From IMG/VR virus record IMGVR_UViG_3300030099_007836, positions 1 through 43,367 of that record: a stretch of DNA of 43,367 bases. The stretch is one strand, 5' to 3'. The notes under the pieces were generated by a model. That model saw nothing but the letters and a program-made list of their open reading frames with translations. It made no database searches and was not told the DNA's origin. Below, piece after piece: positions 31,241 to 38,292 of the stretch. This stretch comes from a virus. Position numbers and translations under genes: made by a program. Every line of letters begins with the position of its first letter. Position 1 is the first letter of the stretch.

Positions 31241-32488
31241 TTACTCGTGTGTGGTAAATGAATCTCTAACGAGAGTAAGTCCAGTAAAGTCACCATCCGT
31301 GTTACCCAATTCATGAGATAATCTGGCAATCATATAATTGCCACTCTCAGGTGAGTTTTTAGGAATACTCCTATCAGTATTTATGTTAGGAAATCTGATC
31401 TTGAGCATCATCCCTGCCCTCAATGAAAGATTCATAGGAATTGTAATATCAAGCATTTGTGAGAATAAAGCAGAGTATCTTGCTGATGCTTGTGCCTGTG
31501 TTCGTGCTTGATCCTGTGGTGTTGCTAAATCTTTACCCTCTGGAGGTATGGTAGTAGTACCTTGATCAATAGTTCCCAAAATGATTCTAGAATAAAAATC
31601 TCTATAATCTTTAGGTGTTACATCCTCATCATTTGCTTTCTCTACACTTTTATTATACTTAAAATTGTGAAACTCTACCTTTCGTGTAATAACATCGTAA
31701 TACCAATTAGCTGTGCTATATGAACCTGCTCTCAATTTCTTGACAATATCATGACTCTCCTTGAAATTTGGTTCGCTTGCCACAAAAAAATTATTTTTTG
31801 GGTCAACGTGCACCTTGACAGGTGTCATTACATATTCATCTTCAATTGGTTCACCTGCAAATAACTTATCAATGCTTTTGAATTGATATCCATCTAAAGT
31901 CTCGTAGAATAAAAATCCAGCAGTTCCAGAATTTGCACCACCTTTTGAGAATGTAGTAGGTATTGATTTTTTACACAGATCTGCTATACACTTGAATGGT
32001 CTTCTATAATTTCCAAAAAACTCACTCTCATTAGCGGTCTCATCAACGTTGACCTTTGCACCAATTAATTTTACTAAATCCTTGACTGAATTTGAAATAG
32101 ACCCTTTATATTTTTTTATAACTCTTGTCGTCTCATTTGACAACGCTGTCTTTGTTTCACAGGTTAGCATATAAATTTCTCTTTTTTGATCAATGGTATG
32201 ACCTATTATGTTAGATATGACTAATTCAAGTGTCACCTCTTCTTGTTGACTGGGGTGTGCATATTTTAGTCTGACTGCTGATCCACTCCTTATAGGTAAT
32301 TTATTAATTATTCCTAAAGCGTCTAACACACTGATCTCAACGTGTAACGATGGGTCTATTACGTCTTCATAGTACTTGATGTAACTTAATTGTAGACCAA
32401 CATCAACATAGTCTCCACCTCTATCATCAGGAAACACTTTGAATTCCTTGATGACATGACCTTTAGTCCATAACACATTTTTATTCAT
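31241..32488 (-). CDS. gp27: gp27-like baseplate hub subunit
   Basis: 415 residues (T4 gp27 has 391). The N-terminal part (VLWTKGHVIKEFKVFPDD, YVDVGLQLSYIKYYEDV, LHVEISVLDALGIINKLPI) resembles the first tube-like domain of gp27. After GNYRRPFKCIADLCKKSIP comes a second domain ending with MNLSLRAGMMLKIRFP and GLTLVRDSFTTHE, the strand order of gp27 and phage-D/VgrG hub proteins. It lies directly upstream of gp5 and downstream of a tape-measure-like gene (4-base ATGA overlap), as expected for the hub module. I do not see an enzyme motif. Assignment rests on motif order, size and position. Confidence 0.7.
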   Translation of the reverse strand: MNKNVLWTKGHVIKEFKVFPDDRGGDYVDVGLQLSYIKYYEDVIDPSLHVEISVLDALGIINKLPIRSGSAVRLKYAHPSQQEEVTLELVISNIIGHTIDQKREIYMLTCETKTALSNETTRVIKKYKGSISNSVKDLVKLIGAKVNVDETANESEFFGNYRRPFKCIADLCKKSIPTTFSKGGANSGTAGFLFYETLDGYQFKSIDKLFAGEPIEDEYVMTPVKVHVDPKNNFFVASEPNFKESHDIVKKLRAGSYSTANWYYDVITRKVEFHNFKYNKSVEKANDEDVTPKDYRDFYSRIILGTIDQGTTTIPPEGKDLATPQDQARTQAQASARYSALFSQMLDITIPMNLSLRAGMMLKIRFPNINTDRSIPKNSPESGNYMIARLSHELGNTDGDFTGLTLVRDSFTTHE

Positions 32489-34296
32489 GTCGTAAATGCA
32501 ACAGAGGTGAACTCAGCGTATTTATTTAAAGATGTGAAACTATTTTCCGTGTTCCCAATGATGGCAATATTATTATTTCCTTCCATGACATTTATTTGGT
32601 CTGATGGTTCTTGATTATTGAAAATAAAAACATTACCAATGGGTGCTAGAGCAAGATTAGTGCTATCTGGTTTTTGTAAATCATTATCTACTTTCAATCT
32701 ATTAATAGGATCAAATGGTTTTCTTTTGAATGGAATACCTTTTTGTAAAAATTCTATAAGATCATCCATAGCTTGAAAATCTTTTCCCTTGAGAGTGCCA
32801 GCAGCTTTTTCTATTCTTTCTATTATCCCACTTGAGTCTGTTGGCACCTTTCCTGAAAATATATCTAATTTTTTGATCAATTCGTTTAAATTTTTCTGTA
32901 TAAGTTGTCCTGTCTTAGTAAAATTTTTCGGGTTAGTAAAGAAATCAATTATTGCTTCATCGTATTGATCAATCCTTTTCAACGTTTCTTTCTTTGCCGA
33001 TTCTATTGCATTTTTAGCCAAATCATACGTTGCTTTTGATATTTTTTTTCTCTGAAACAATATATTAAGATCAGTTATGTCTGTAGCAGTCCTATCATTC
33101 ACAATATTTCGTAACTTATTTGGATCAATAAATCCTGATTCTTTATAAAAATTTCTCATTGCACTTGCACTCTTTCTTATACTTACTGTTATTTCTCTTT
33201 CTATTTTTTTATTTGGGTTTACTCTTCTTCTTGCAAAAAATCTACCATCCTCAGGATTTATTTTTCTATTAGTTTTATTAATTACTTTTAGTTCTTTTTG
33301 CAGTATTCTTAATTGTTTTTCAAGTGGTAATTTTTGAAATGATGCTGGTTTTTTTCTTACCAACATAAGTATTCGTTGATAAGTTTTTACATCAATCTTA
33401 CCTTTCCTGAGTTGGAATGCTAAAAATGCTAAAAGAGCTGTTGCAAGAAGCACTCTACCTGTAGTTTTGACAACAGGTCTTTGGAAAAATGGTATTGCTG
33501 GAGATGGTAGTTTAGGTTTAGGTCTTCGTAAACCCTTTTTTTCTTCTGGTTCATCATCATCACGTCGTAAGACTAATGCAGGTGATACATCTTCAAATTT
33601 ATCTAAAACTTTATCAAAATCATCTAATGCATCAGAAAATAAAGTTTTTTGTGTCCTAAGAATCGTTCTCTGTTCCTCAAACCTCCTTCTCCTATTTGCA
33701 CCTGTAAATAAATCTGCAATTCTTCCACCTGCAAGACTACCTATAATAGCACCACCTACACCTCCCACTGCTGTACCCAAAGGTCCTGCAATCGCTGTGC
33801 CAATCAATGCTCCTGTCTTTGCACCTGCAATTGAACCTGCTAGACCACCTGCTGCACCTACCCCTGCCTGTACATTTGTTTGACCTTCTGCTTTTCTTCC
33901 TATAAAATCTAATCCAGTGCCCACAGCAGCAAGAGGTCTCGCCAATCTACCCAGTCTTCCCACCCTAGATAAACTAGATGTACCTCTTTGCATTCTTAGA
34001 AGTTGAGAAGGAGATCTTGGTGTTCTTCTTAATCCTCTTCTAAGTAGACCACCCCCACCACCAATACCAAGTAACCCAAGTGCACCGCCTAATAAACCTC
34101 CTCTTTGTGAGTCTTTATCTCTTGACGCTATCGTTCTTAATGTACGACCTCTTTCTTCTACGATTTTTCTTTTAAGGTCAAGGGATTTTTTCTCAAGAGA
34201 TCTCTCTAATGTTATTGAGTTACTTAAGTTACGAGTTAGAAATAAAGATGCTCTCGTGACTTCGCCACCAAGTTTGCTTAATTTTCTTTCTATCAT
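32485..34296 (-). CDS. Tape-measure/baseplate hub protein candidate (603 residues)
   Basis: The frame extends to 34311, but ATG 34296 in an ATGA overlap with the upstream stop is the natural start (MIERKLSKLGGEVTRASLFL). Layout: N-terminal coiled-coil (about 1-70), Gly-rich and Arg-rich linker, a strongly hydrophobic Gly/Ala run (about 150-195), a transmembrane-like helix VLLATALLAFLAFQL (about 285-300), a long Lys-rich helical region, and a beta-type C terminus. Size equals T4 gp29 (590 residues), the tape measure, and it sits between gp51-like and gp27-like genes where T4 has 28 and 29. Tape measure is the best inference; low sequence conservation prevents certainty. Confidence 0.55.
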   Translation of the reverse strand: MIERKLSKLGGEVTRASLFLTRNLSNSITLERSLEKKSLDLKRKIVEERGRTLRTIASRDKDSQRGGLLGGALGLLGIGGGGGLLRRGLRRTPRSPSQLLRMQRGTSSLSRVGRLGRLARPLAAVGTGLDFIGRKAEGQTNVQAGVGAAGGLAGSIAGAKTGALIGTAIAGPLGTAVGGVGGAIIGSLAGGRIADLFTGANRRRRFEEQRTILRTQKTLFSDALDDFDKVLDKFEDVSPALVLRRDDDEPEEKKGLRRPKPKLPSPAIPFFQRPVVKTTGRVLLATALLAFLAFQLRKGKIDVKTYQRILMLVRKKPASFQKLPLEKQLRILQKELKVINKTNRKINPEDGRFFARRRVNPNKKIEREITVSIRKSASAMRNFYKESGFIDPNKLRNIVNDRTATDITDLNILFQRKKISKATYDLAKNAIESAKKETLKRIDQYDEAIIDFFTNPKNFTKTGQLIQKNLNELIKKLDIFSGKVPTDSSGIIERIEKAAGTLKGKDFQAMDDLIEFLQKGIPFKRKPFDPINRLKVDNDLQKPDSTNLALAPIGNVFIFNNQEPSDQINVMEGNNNIAIIGNTENSFTSLNKYAEFTSVAFTT

Positions 34297-35684
34297 ACGA
34301 AGGCACCCCACGTTCTAAGAGCAGAGGCAGACTCAAATTTAGGTATACTAGCAAATTTCGTTCCTACACTAACAAACACAGGGTTAGGTGTTCTCCCACC
34401 TAAAACAGGTGTGGTTTGATTATCACCTGAAGATACATTTATTATTTGATTTCCTCCCTCATTCCCACTAACATTTTGTGTACGACCCTCTATCATATCA
34501 ATGCTTAAATTTGCTAAGAGAGATGAATTTGGTTCTATTTTACTTTCTAAATTTACTGCAACATTAGGATTCAAGTTGGTATCACTTGGATTTACTGAAA
34601 TATCAATATCTCCTTTTTGCCCTAACATCTTCCGAATACGTGTATTCAAAAATAATCCAAATTTTTGCATAGGACCTAATTCGTCTTTTGGTACAACTTT
34701 ACCTGTTCGCAAGTTGATAGCAAAATTGTTTGGATCGAGACCAAGATCTCTTAGACCTTGTGCATTAGTAAAAGCAGGGATGTTTATCTCATTACCTTCT
34801 CCATCAACAACAGTGGTTGTTCCTTCATTGCCTGGTGGCATTACAACTTCATTATTATCATCTTTTTTATTATCATTTTGATCATCCTTCTTATCACTAG
34901 GGTCTAATATAATTTCCTCATCTATAGTATCTTTACCCTTTCTTCTTCTTTCTAAAGAAATATTAGATAAAATACTATCAAAACGTGTCAATATACCTCG
35001 GAATCTATCTACATCTGGTTTGTTTATTATCTCTCTACCACGTATGACTCTGGTAGCATCAAGTTGCCTTCTCCTGTCTGCATTTTGATTAGAACTTATA
35101 AGACCAGGTAATATGAATGACGCAGCAAGTGCAGCAGTAATAAGAAGGGGATTCTTAAGTCTTGAGGCACCTGCAACTCTGGTACCAATAGTGCCTGCAC
35201 CAGCACCTCTGCCTAAGAGACCACTTTTTACAAGTCTTGTTGTAACTACTGTAGATATAACACCAAGAATCTCAGGTGTAAGTAAAGCAGCAGCACCTCC
35301 TATACCTGCAGCACCCTCTCCAAAATTTCCTTGCCCTAATTGGGACAGACCATATAAACCTAATACAGTTGCTCCCACCTTTCTACCAAATCCCATATTG
35401 AGACTTTGAAGATTCCTCGAATCTTTACGTAATATTTTTGTCTCCTCTCTATAATATTTTTTCTTTTCCTTGATATCTTGATTGATGAGTTCTCTCATCT
35501 CTTGCATACTATTGTTTATCGTCTGAAATTGAGATATTACACTGCCTAAGATTCTTTTTTGAGGTCTCTCTATCTTGACAACATCGTCTTCAACTTGTGT
35601 AAGTCTCTCCAAAGTCATATCCACCCTACGATTGATAGCAATCATAGGGGTCTGTGGTTCAACTTGTCTACCAGGTGTTTGCAT
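34293..35684 (-). CDS. Second tape-measure-like or hub-associated protein (463 residues)
   Basis: N-terminal coiled-coil (about 20-95, including ERLTQVEDDVVKIERPQK), then a hydrophobic Gly/Ala segment and LLITAALAASFILPGLI (about 175-195), an acidic Asp/Lys/Asn-rich linker near 270-290, and a beta-type C terminus ending in SALRTWGAFV. The order coiled-coil, Gly-rich, hydrophobic helix, linker, beta end mirrors the downstream 603-residue protein, so the two may be paralogues. T4 has gp28 and gp29 here; one of these could be a hub protein. The start ATG at 35684 lies within the 3' end of the gp51-like gene (17-base overlap). Confidence 0.5.
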   Translation of the reverse strand: MQTPGRQVEPQTPMIAINRRVDMTLERLTQVEDDVVKIERPQKRILGSVISQFQTINNSMQEMRELINQDIKEKKKYYREETKILRKDSRNLQSLNMGFGRKVGATVLGLYGLSQLGQGNFGEGAAGIGGAAALLTPEILGVISTVVTTRLVKSGLLGRGAGAGTIGTRVAGASRLKNPLLITAALAASFILPGLISSNQNADRRRQLDATRVIRGREIINKPDVDRFRGILTRFDSILSNISLERRRKGKDTIDEEIILDPSDKKDDQNDNKKDDNNEVVMPPGNEGTTTVVDGEGNEINIPAFTNAQGLRDLGLDPNNFAINLRTGKVVPKDELGPMQKFGLFLNTRIRKMLGQKGDIDISVNPSDTNLNPNVAVNLESKIEPNSSLLANLSIDMIEGRTQNVSGNEGGNQIINVSSGDNQTTPVLGGRTPNPVFVSVGTKFASIPKFESASALRTWGAFV

Positions 35685-35865
35685 CAGATGCTTGTCTCTG
35701 TTGTGCTTCTAATTTTTGTTTTTCGAGGAATTTCACCAAATAATTTACATATACCTCTTTTTCCCATGGCATCATATTTTCTATATCACTAAGTGACCAC
35801 TTATGATGTTGCATAAGTGAAAAATTAGTTTCCAACATTGCATCAATGCTGGTGTGATATAGCAT
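35668..35865 (-). CDS. gp51-like tail assembly chaperone C-terminal ORF (65 residues)
   Basis: The product is MLYHTSIDAMLETNFSLMQ... with SLSDIENMMPWEKEVYVNYL. The MMPWExEVY pattern is typical of small baseplate-hub assembly and tail-chaperone ORFs in T4-like phages (T4 gp51 is much longer). The ATG shares its A with the gp26 stop TAA, and it is in the -1 frame relative to gp26, just past a slippery run (35871-35880). It could therefore be made as a separate protein or, after -1 frameshifting, as an extension of gp26. It overlaps the downstream gene by 17 bases. Confidence 0.6.
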   Translation of the reverse strand: MLYHTSIDAMLETNFSLMQHHKWSLSDIENMMPWEKEVYVNYLVKFLEKQKLEAQQRQASDANTW

Positions 35866-36590
35866 TATGCGAAAAAATTTGATAAACCCTCAATTACAAC
35901 TTCAGAATCTTTCTTTGTTTTAGGATTATGCACAGTGCCCTTGTATTGTAACTTTGGCATGGTAGCAAAAAAGTCCTCTATCATAGAAAATTGTTTAGAA
36001 TTAAGTTGTTCAATAAATTTTACCAACTCTTTTTTAGTGCAATCTGACGCTGCCCATGCCTCATCCACAGTAAAAATAGTGTCAATGCAATCGACAACCG
36101 TGTCAAACGCTTTATCAATCACTTCATTATTATCGAGTGGTGCACCTGTAAAATTGTTATCCACAAATTGTTGCATTGATGGATATCTCATCTTTATGGT
36201 GATGTCATCATTCACCTTTATCATATCAGTATGCTCATCAGGAACATCTAATTTGATTTCTGATAAACTTATCTTGAGTGGCACCTTAGTCTCACCATCA
36301 TCCTGACATGTTACAAGGAGTTCAACTGACTCTCCAATTGATTTACCTCTGATATTCAAAAACAAATATTCTAATTCAAAACTAGGTAATTTTTCAACAT
36401 CCACACCACGAGTCACAATACATGATTTCAGCACACTCTTGAGTGTGGAACTGATATCTGCATCATTACCTCCTTCTAGGGCAATCAATAAAATTTTTTC
36501 CTCTTTTACAAGAAATGGTCTATATTTTATTTTTTTCCCTGTAATAAGTTGCAATTCAAATGTAGGTGCAACGACCTTGGGTAAAGGCAT
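35865..36590 (-). CDS. gp26: gp26-like baseplate hub assembly protein
   Basis: 241 residues (T4 gp26: 208). Starts MPLPKVVAPTFELQLITGKK, followed by IKYRPFLVKEEKILLIALEG, the signature opening of the T4 baseplate hub gp26 family. A conserved IKMRYPSMQQFVDN block is at about 130-145, and the C terminus is helical (KELVKFIEQLNSKQFSMIED) with a late VHNPKTKKDSEVVIEGLSNF segment. gp26 is needed for the hub and probably acts as an assembly chaperone in the cytosol. The exact late promoter at 36624-36631 lies 34 bases upstream. The gene continues into the gp51-like ORF through a one-base TAATG overlap and a candidate frameshift site. Confidence 0.8.
   Translation of the reverse strand: MPLPKVVAPTFELQLITGKKIKYRPFLVKEEKILLIALEGGNDADISSTLKSVLKSCIVTRGVDVEKLPSFELEYLFLNIRGKSIGESVELLVTCQDDGETKVPLKISLSEIKLDVPDEHTDMIKVNDDITIKMRYPSMQQFVDNNFTGAPLDNNEVIDKAFDTVVDCIDTIFTVDEAWAASDCTKKELVKFIEQLNSKQFSMIEDFFATMPKLQYKGTVHNPKTKKDSEVVIEGLSNFFA
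35871..35880 (-). promoter_or_regulatory. Candidate -1 frameshift slippery site at the gp26/gp51-like junction
   Basis: In the gp26 frame the codons end TCA AAT TTT TTC GCA TAA. AAATTTTTTC (35880-35871) contains two overlapping X-XXY-YYZ heptamers, A AAT TTT and T TTT TTC. A -1 slip on the latter reads CGC ATA ATG CTA and enters the gp51-like frame without meeting a stop. Position six bases before the stop is ideal. Seen in sequence; use is inferred by analogy with G/GT tail chaperones. Confidence 0.5.
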
Positions 36591-36623
36591 AATAATATTG
36601 TTCAGTAATTTTATTTAGTACCT

Positions 36624-36631
36624 TATTTATA
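36624..36631 (-). promoter_or_regulatory. T4-type late promoter TATAAATA
   Basis: Exact minus-strand TATAAATA, 34 bases before the gp26 start. It overlaps the stop codon of the upstream tube-fold gene (which ends at 36627). Confidence 0.8.
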
Positions 36632-37427
36632 GTGTCCTTACGTTTTCTTCGCTTGCGTCTGATTCTGCGTAAATCGCACCCTTTCTCGATGCTCTTTGAG
36701 TAAAGTATTGTTCGTAATTAAATGTTATGGTAGTCTTGATCAATTCTGCTCTTCCATATGCCAATGGTGCAGCAACAATGCTAGTGGGAAAAGCATTTAT
36801 TACATGATATGTAATGGCACTAGGTAGTTGTAAATTGAATCTACTTGTAGTATTTAATTTACTGAAATCATCATTTGTATCTTTACTAAACGCAGTTATC
36901 TCAATATTACACTTATAAGTGCTAGGATACTGCATCCTTCTGTATGCTGCTCCCCTATGTGAGTGATTAATTCGATCATCTATACTTTGACCAAAGGTGC
37001 CATCAGCAATCCTTGTGGGTGATATGAACTCCATCCATGCATTAAACACTTCATTTGTATAGTAATCAGTCTGGGAATAAAATGTAAGTATGACATCTGG
37101 GAATCTTCTGAACGTGGCATAGTTTTGAGACAAACCTTGTCTTAGACCATCAACCTTACCTGCTTGCAAATCTGAACCAGGCAAAACTGCCTCAGAACAA
37201 AAAAGTGCTAAGTATTCACCAGGATTGAATGTGCCACCGTTTTGATCAAAGAAACCATGTTGGTTTATAAAAGTTCTAAGTTTATCATTACTTGCAAAGT
37301 TTATCAATACATCATAATTATTATTCAGTGCAGGTGTTATATTACCAAACTTAGTCGTTGGATCAGTAAGATTTACCGTGGGTAGGTAAAATCTACCAGA
37401 TCTAAACGCATCTGCCCTCTGTGCCAT
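36627..37427 (-). CDS. Tail-tube-fold baseplate protein (gp54-like or tube-initiator candidate)
   Basis: 266 residues. After a short N terminus (MAQRADAFRSGRFYLP) it reads YDVLINFASNDKLRTFINQ, YLALFCSEAVLPGSDLQAGK, RRFPDVILTFYSQTDYYTNE and a long final strand set (LIKTTITFNYEQYF). This is the pattern of tube proteins (gp19, gp48, gp54): a strand carrying a small motif, an AVLPG loop, then F-W-x-F-P-type packing. T4 places gp54 next to gp48; here gp48 is on the other strand across the divergent region. gp54 is my best name, but gp19-like is possible; T4 gp54 is longer (320). The exact fold should be checked by structure prediction. Confidence 0.55.
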   Translation of the reverse strand: MAQRADAFRSGRFYLPTVNLTDPTTKFGNITPALNNNYDVLINFASNDKLRTFINQHGFFDQNGGTFNPGEYLALFCSEAVLPGSDLQAGKVDGLRQGLSQNYATFRRFPDVILTFYSQTDYYTNEVFNAWMEFISPTRIADGTFGQSIDDRINHSHRGAAYRRMQYPSTYKCNIEITAFSKDTNDDFSKLNTTSRFNLQLPSAITYHVINAFPTSIVAAPLAYGRAELIKTTITFNYEQYFTQRASRKGAIYAESDASEENVRTL

Positions 37428-37433
37428 CTAAAT

Positions 37434-37452
37434 ATAGTATGTTACATACTAT
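37434..37452. repeat. Perfect inverted repeat in the divergent tail/head region
   Basis: ATAGTATG-TTA-CATACTAT is a perfect 8-base inverted repeat with a 3-base centre, lying between the divergent tube-fold gene (start 37427) and gp4 (start 37455). The core ATAGTAT/ATACTAT is the same as in the inverted repeat at 3241-3258. Possible operator or promoter hairpin; no exact late promoter was found for either flanking gene, so this may be their control element (inference). Confidence 0.45.
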
Positions 37453-37454
37453 GT

Positions 37455-37889
37455 ATGTCATATAAAGGTAAATATCGACCCAAAAACCGCCAAAAGTATA
37501 AAGGCGACGTAGGAGAAGTCGTGTACAGATCACTGTGGGAATTGAAATTTATGAAATACTGTGATACAAATAATAAAATATTGAAGTGGTCATCTGAAGA
37601 AATTATCATACCATACAAATCGCCTGTTGATAATCGAGTACATCGATATTTTCCCGATTTTTACGTCAAATACAAGGATGTGAAGGGTAAAATAAGAGAA
37701 AAGGTTGTTGAAATCAAACCTGCAAAACAAGTCAAAGAACCTAAGATGCAAAAAAGGAGAACAAAAAAATACGTATCAGAGGTCTATACTTACGCCACCA
37801 ATCAAGCAAAGTGGGCAGCAGCAGAAGATTTTTGTAAAGATAGAAGGTGGGAATTTCAAATATTAACGGAGAAGGAACTTGGAATATAA
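37455..37889 (+). CDS. gp4: gp4 head completion protein
   Basis: 144 residues, near the usual about 150. It begins MSYKGKYRPKNRQKYKGDVG and contains VVYRSLWELKFMKYCD, HRYFPDFYVKY and VVEIKPAKQ, close to T4 gp4. E29 ... PD (67-68) ... E86-I-K88 is the layout of a PD-(D/E)xK nuclease active site, so the protein may trim or protect packaged DNA ends during head completion. It starts the plus-strand block gp4, unknown, gp48, gp53. It overlaps the next gene by 11 bases. High confidence in the family; nuclease activity is inferred from the motif only. Confidence 0.9.
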   Translation: MSYKGKYRPKNRQKYKGDVGEVVYRSLWELKFMKYCDTNNKILKWSSEEIIIPYKSPVDNRVHRYFPDFYVKYKDVKGKIREKVVEIKPAKQVKEPKMQKRRTKKYVSEVYTYATNQAKWAAAEDFCKDRRWEFQILTEKELGI

Positions 37890-38292
37890 AAATGTGTTTC
37901 CTACGTCTGTTGTCGTAGGTCAACCTATGATAGGAGAGGTTATGTTGTATCAATACTCAGCGAAATATGCTGAACAATTACCATACTACGATAAGAATCC
38001 CATGACTTACATCGTAGCGATGGAAAGTAATGCTTTTTACGGTATCAACCTTCATTACACTAAACCTGCAAATAGATCAGGCACTTTAGACTATATTATA
38101 GGTGATAATGATTATACAAAGTTGCCAGGATTCAATAAATACCTAAGATCTTATGTAAGAGGCATGTTCCTACAACTTAAAGGAGAAGATTTGGATACAG
38201 CACTAGGCATGCGTCTTGAGCAATTTGTCACTGATTTGGGTAGCGTTGAAATATCTTTGACAAATACTGCGATGAGGAGGGTATTGAAATGA
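37879..38292 (+). CDS. Conserved T4-like phage protein of unknown function (137 residues)
   Basis: The frame starts at TTG 37879 (MEYKNVFPTSVVVGQPM); GTG 37894 is an alternative. GGAGAAGGA lies just before the TTG, a little close. Recognisable blocks are YYDKNPMTYIVAME, FYGINLHYTKPANRSG, LPGFNKYLRSYVRGMFLQL and ALGMRLEQFVTDLG. This block order, with the xGxNxHYxxPxxR motif, recurs in many T4-like genomes beside head/tail completion genes, but I know no assigned role. It overlaps the gp4 end and the gp48 start (4 bases), so all are coupled. Likely a minor assembly protein. Confidence 0.6.
   Translation: MEYKNVFPTSVVVGQPMIGEVMLYQYSAKYAEQLPYYDKNPMTYIVAMESNAFYGINLHYTKPANRSGTLDYIIGDNDYTKLPGFNKYLRSYVRGMFLQLKGEDLDTALGMRLEQFVTDLGSVEISLTNTAMRRVLK

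Noticed and set aside
32519-32530. TAAATAAATA-like late promoter near the end of the tape-measure-like gene
   Set aside because: It differs from TATAAATA at key positions; the gp27-like gene downstream is already coupled by ATGA.
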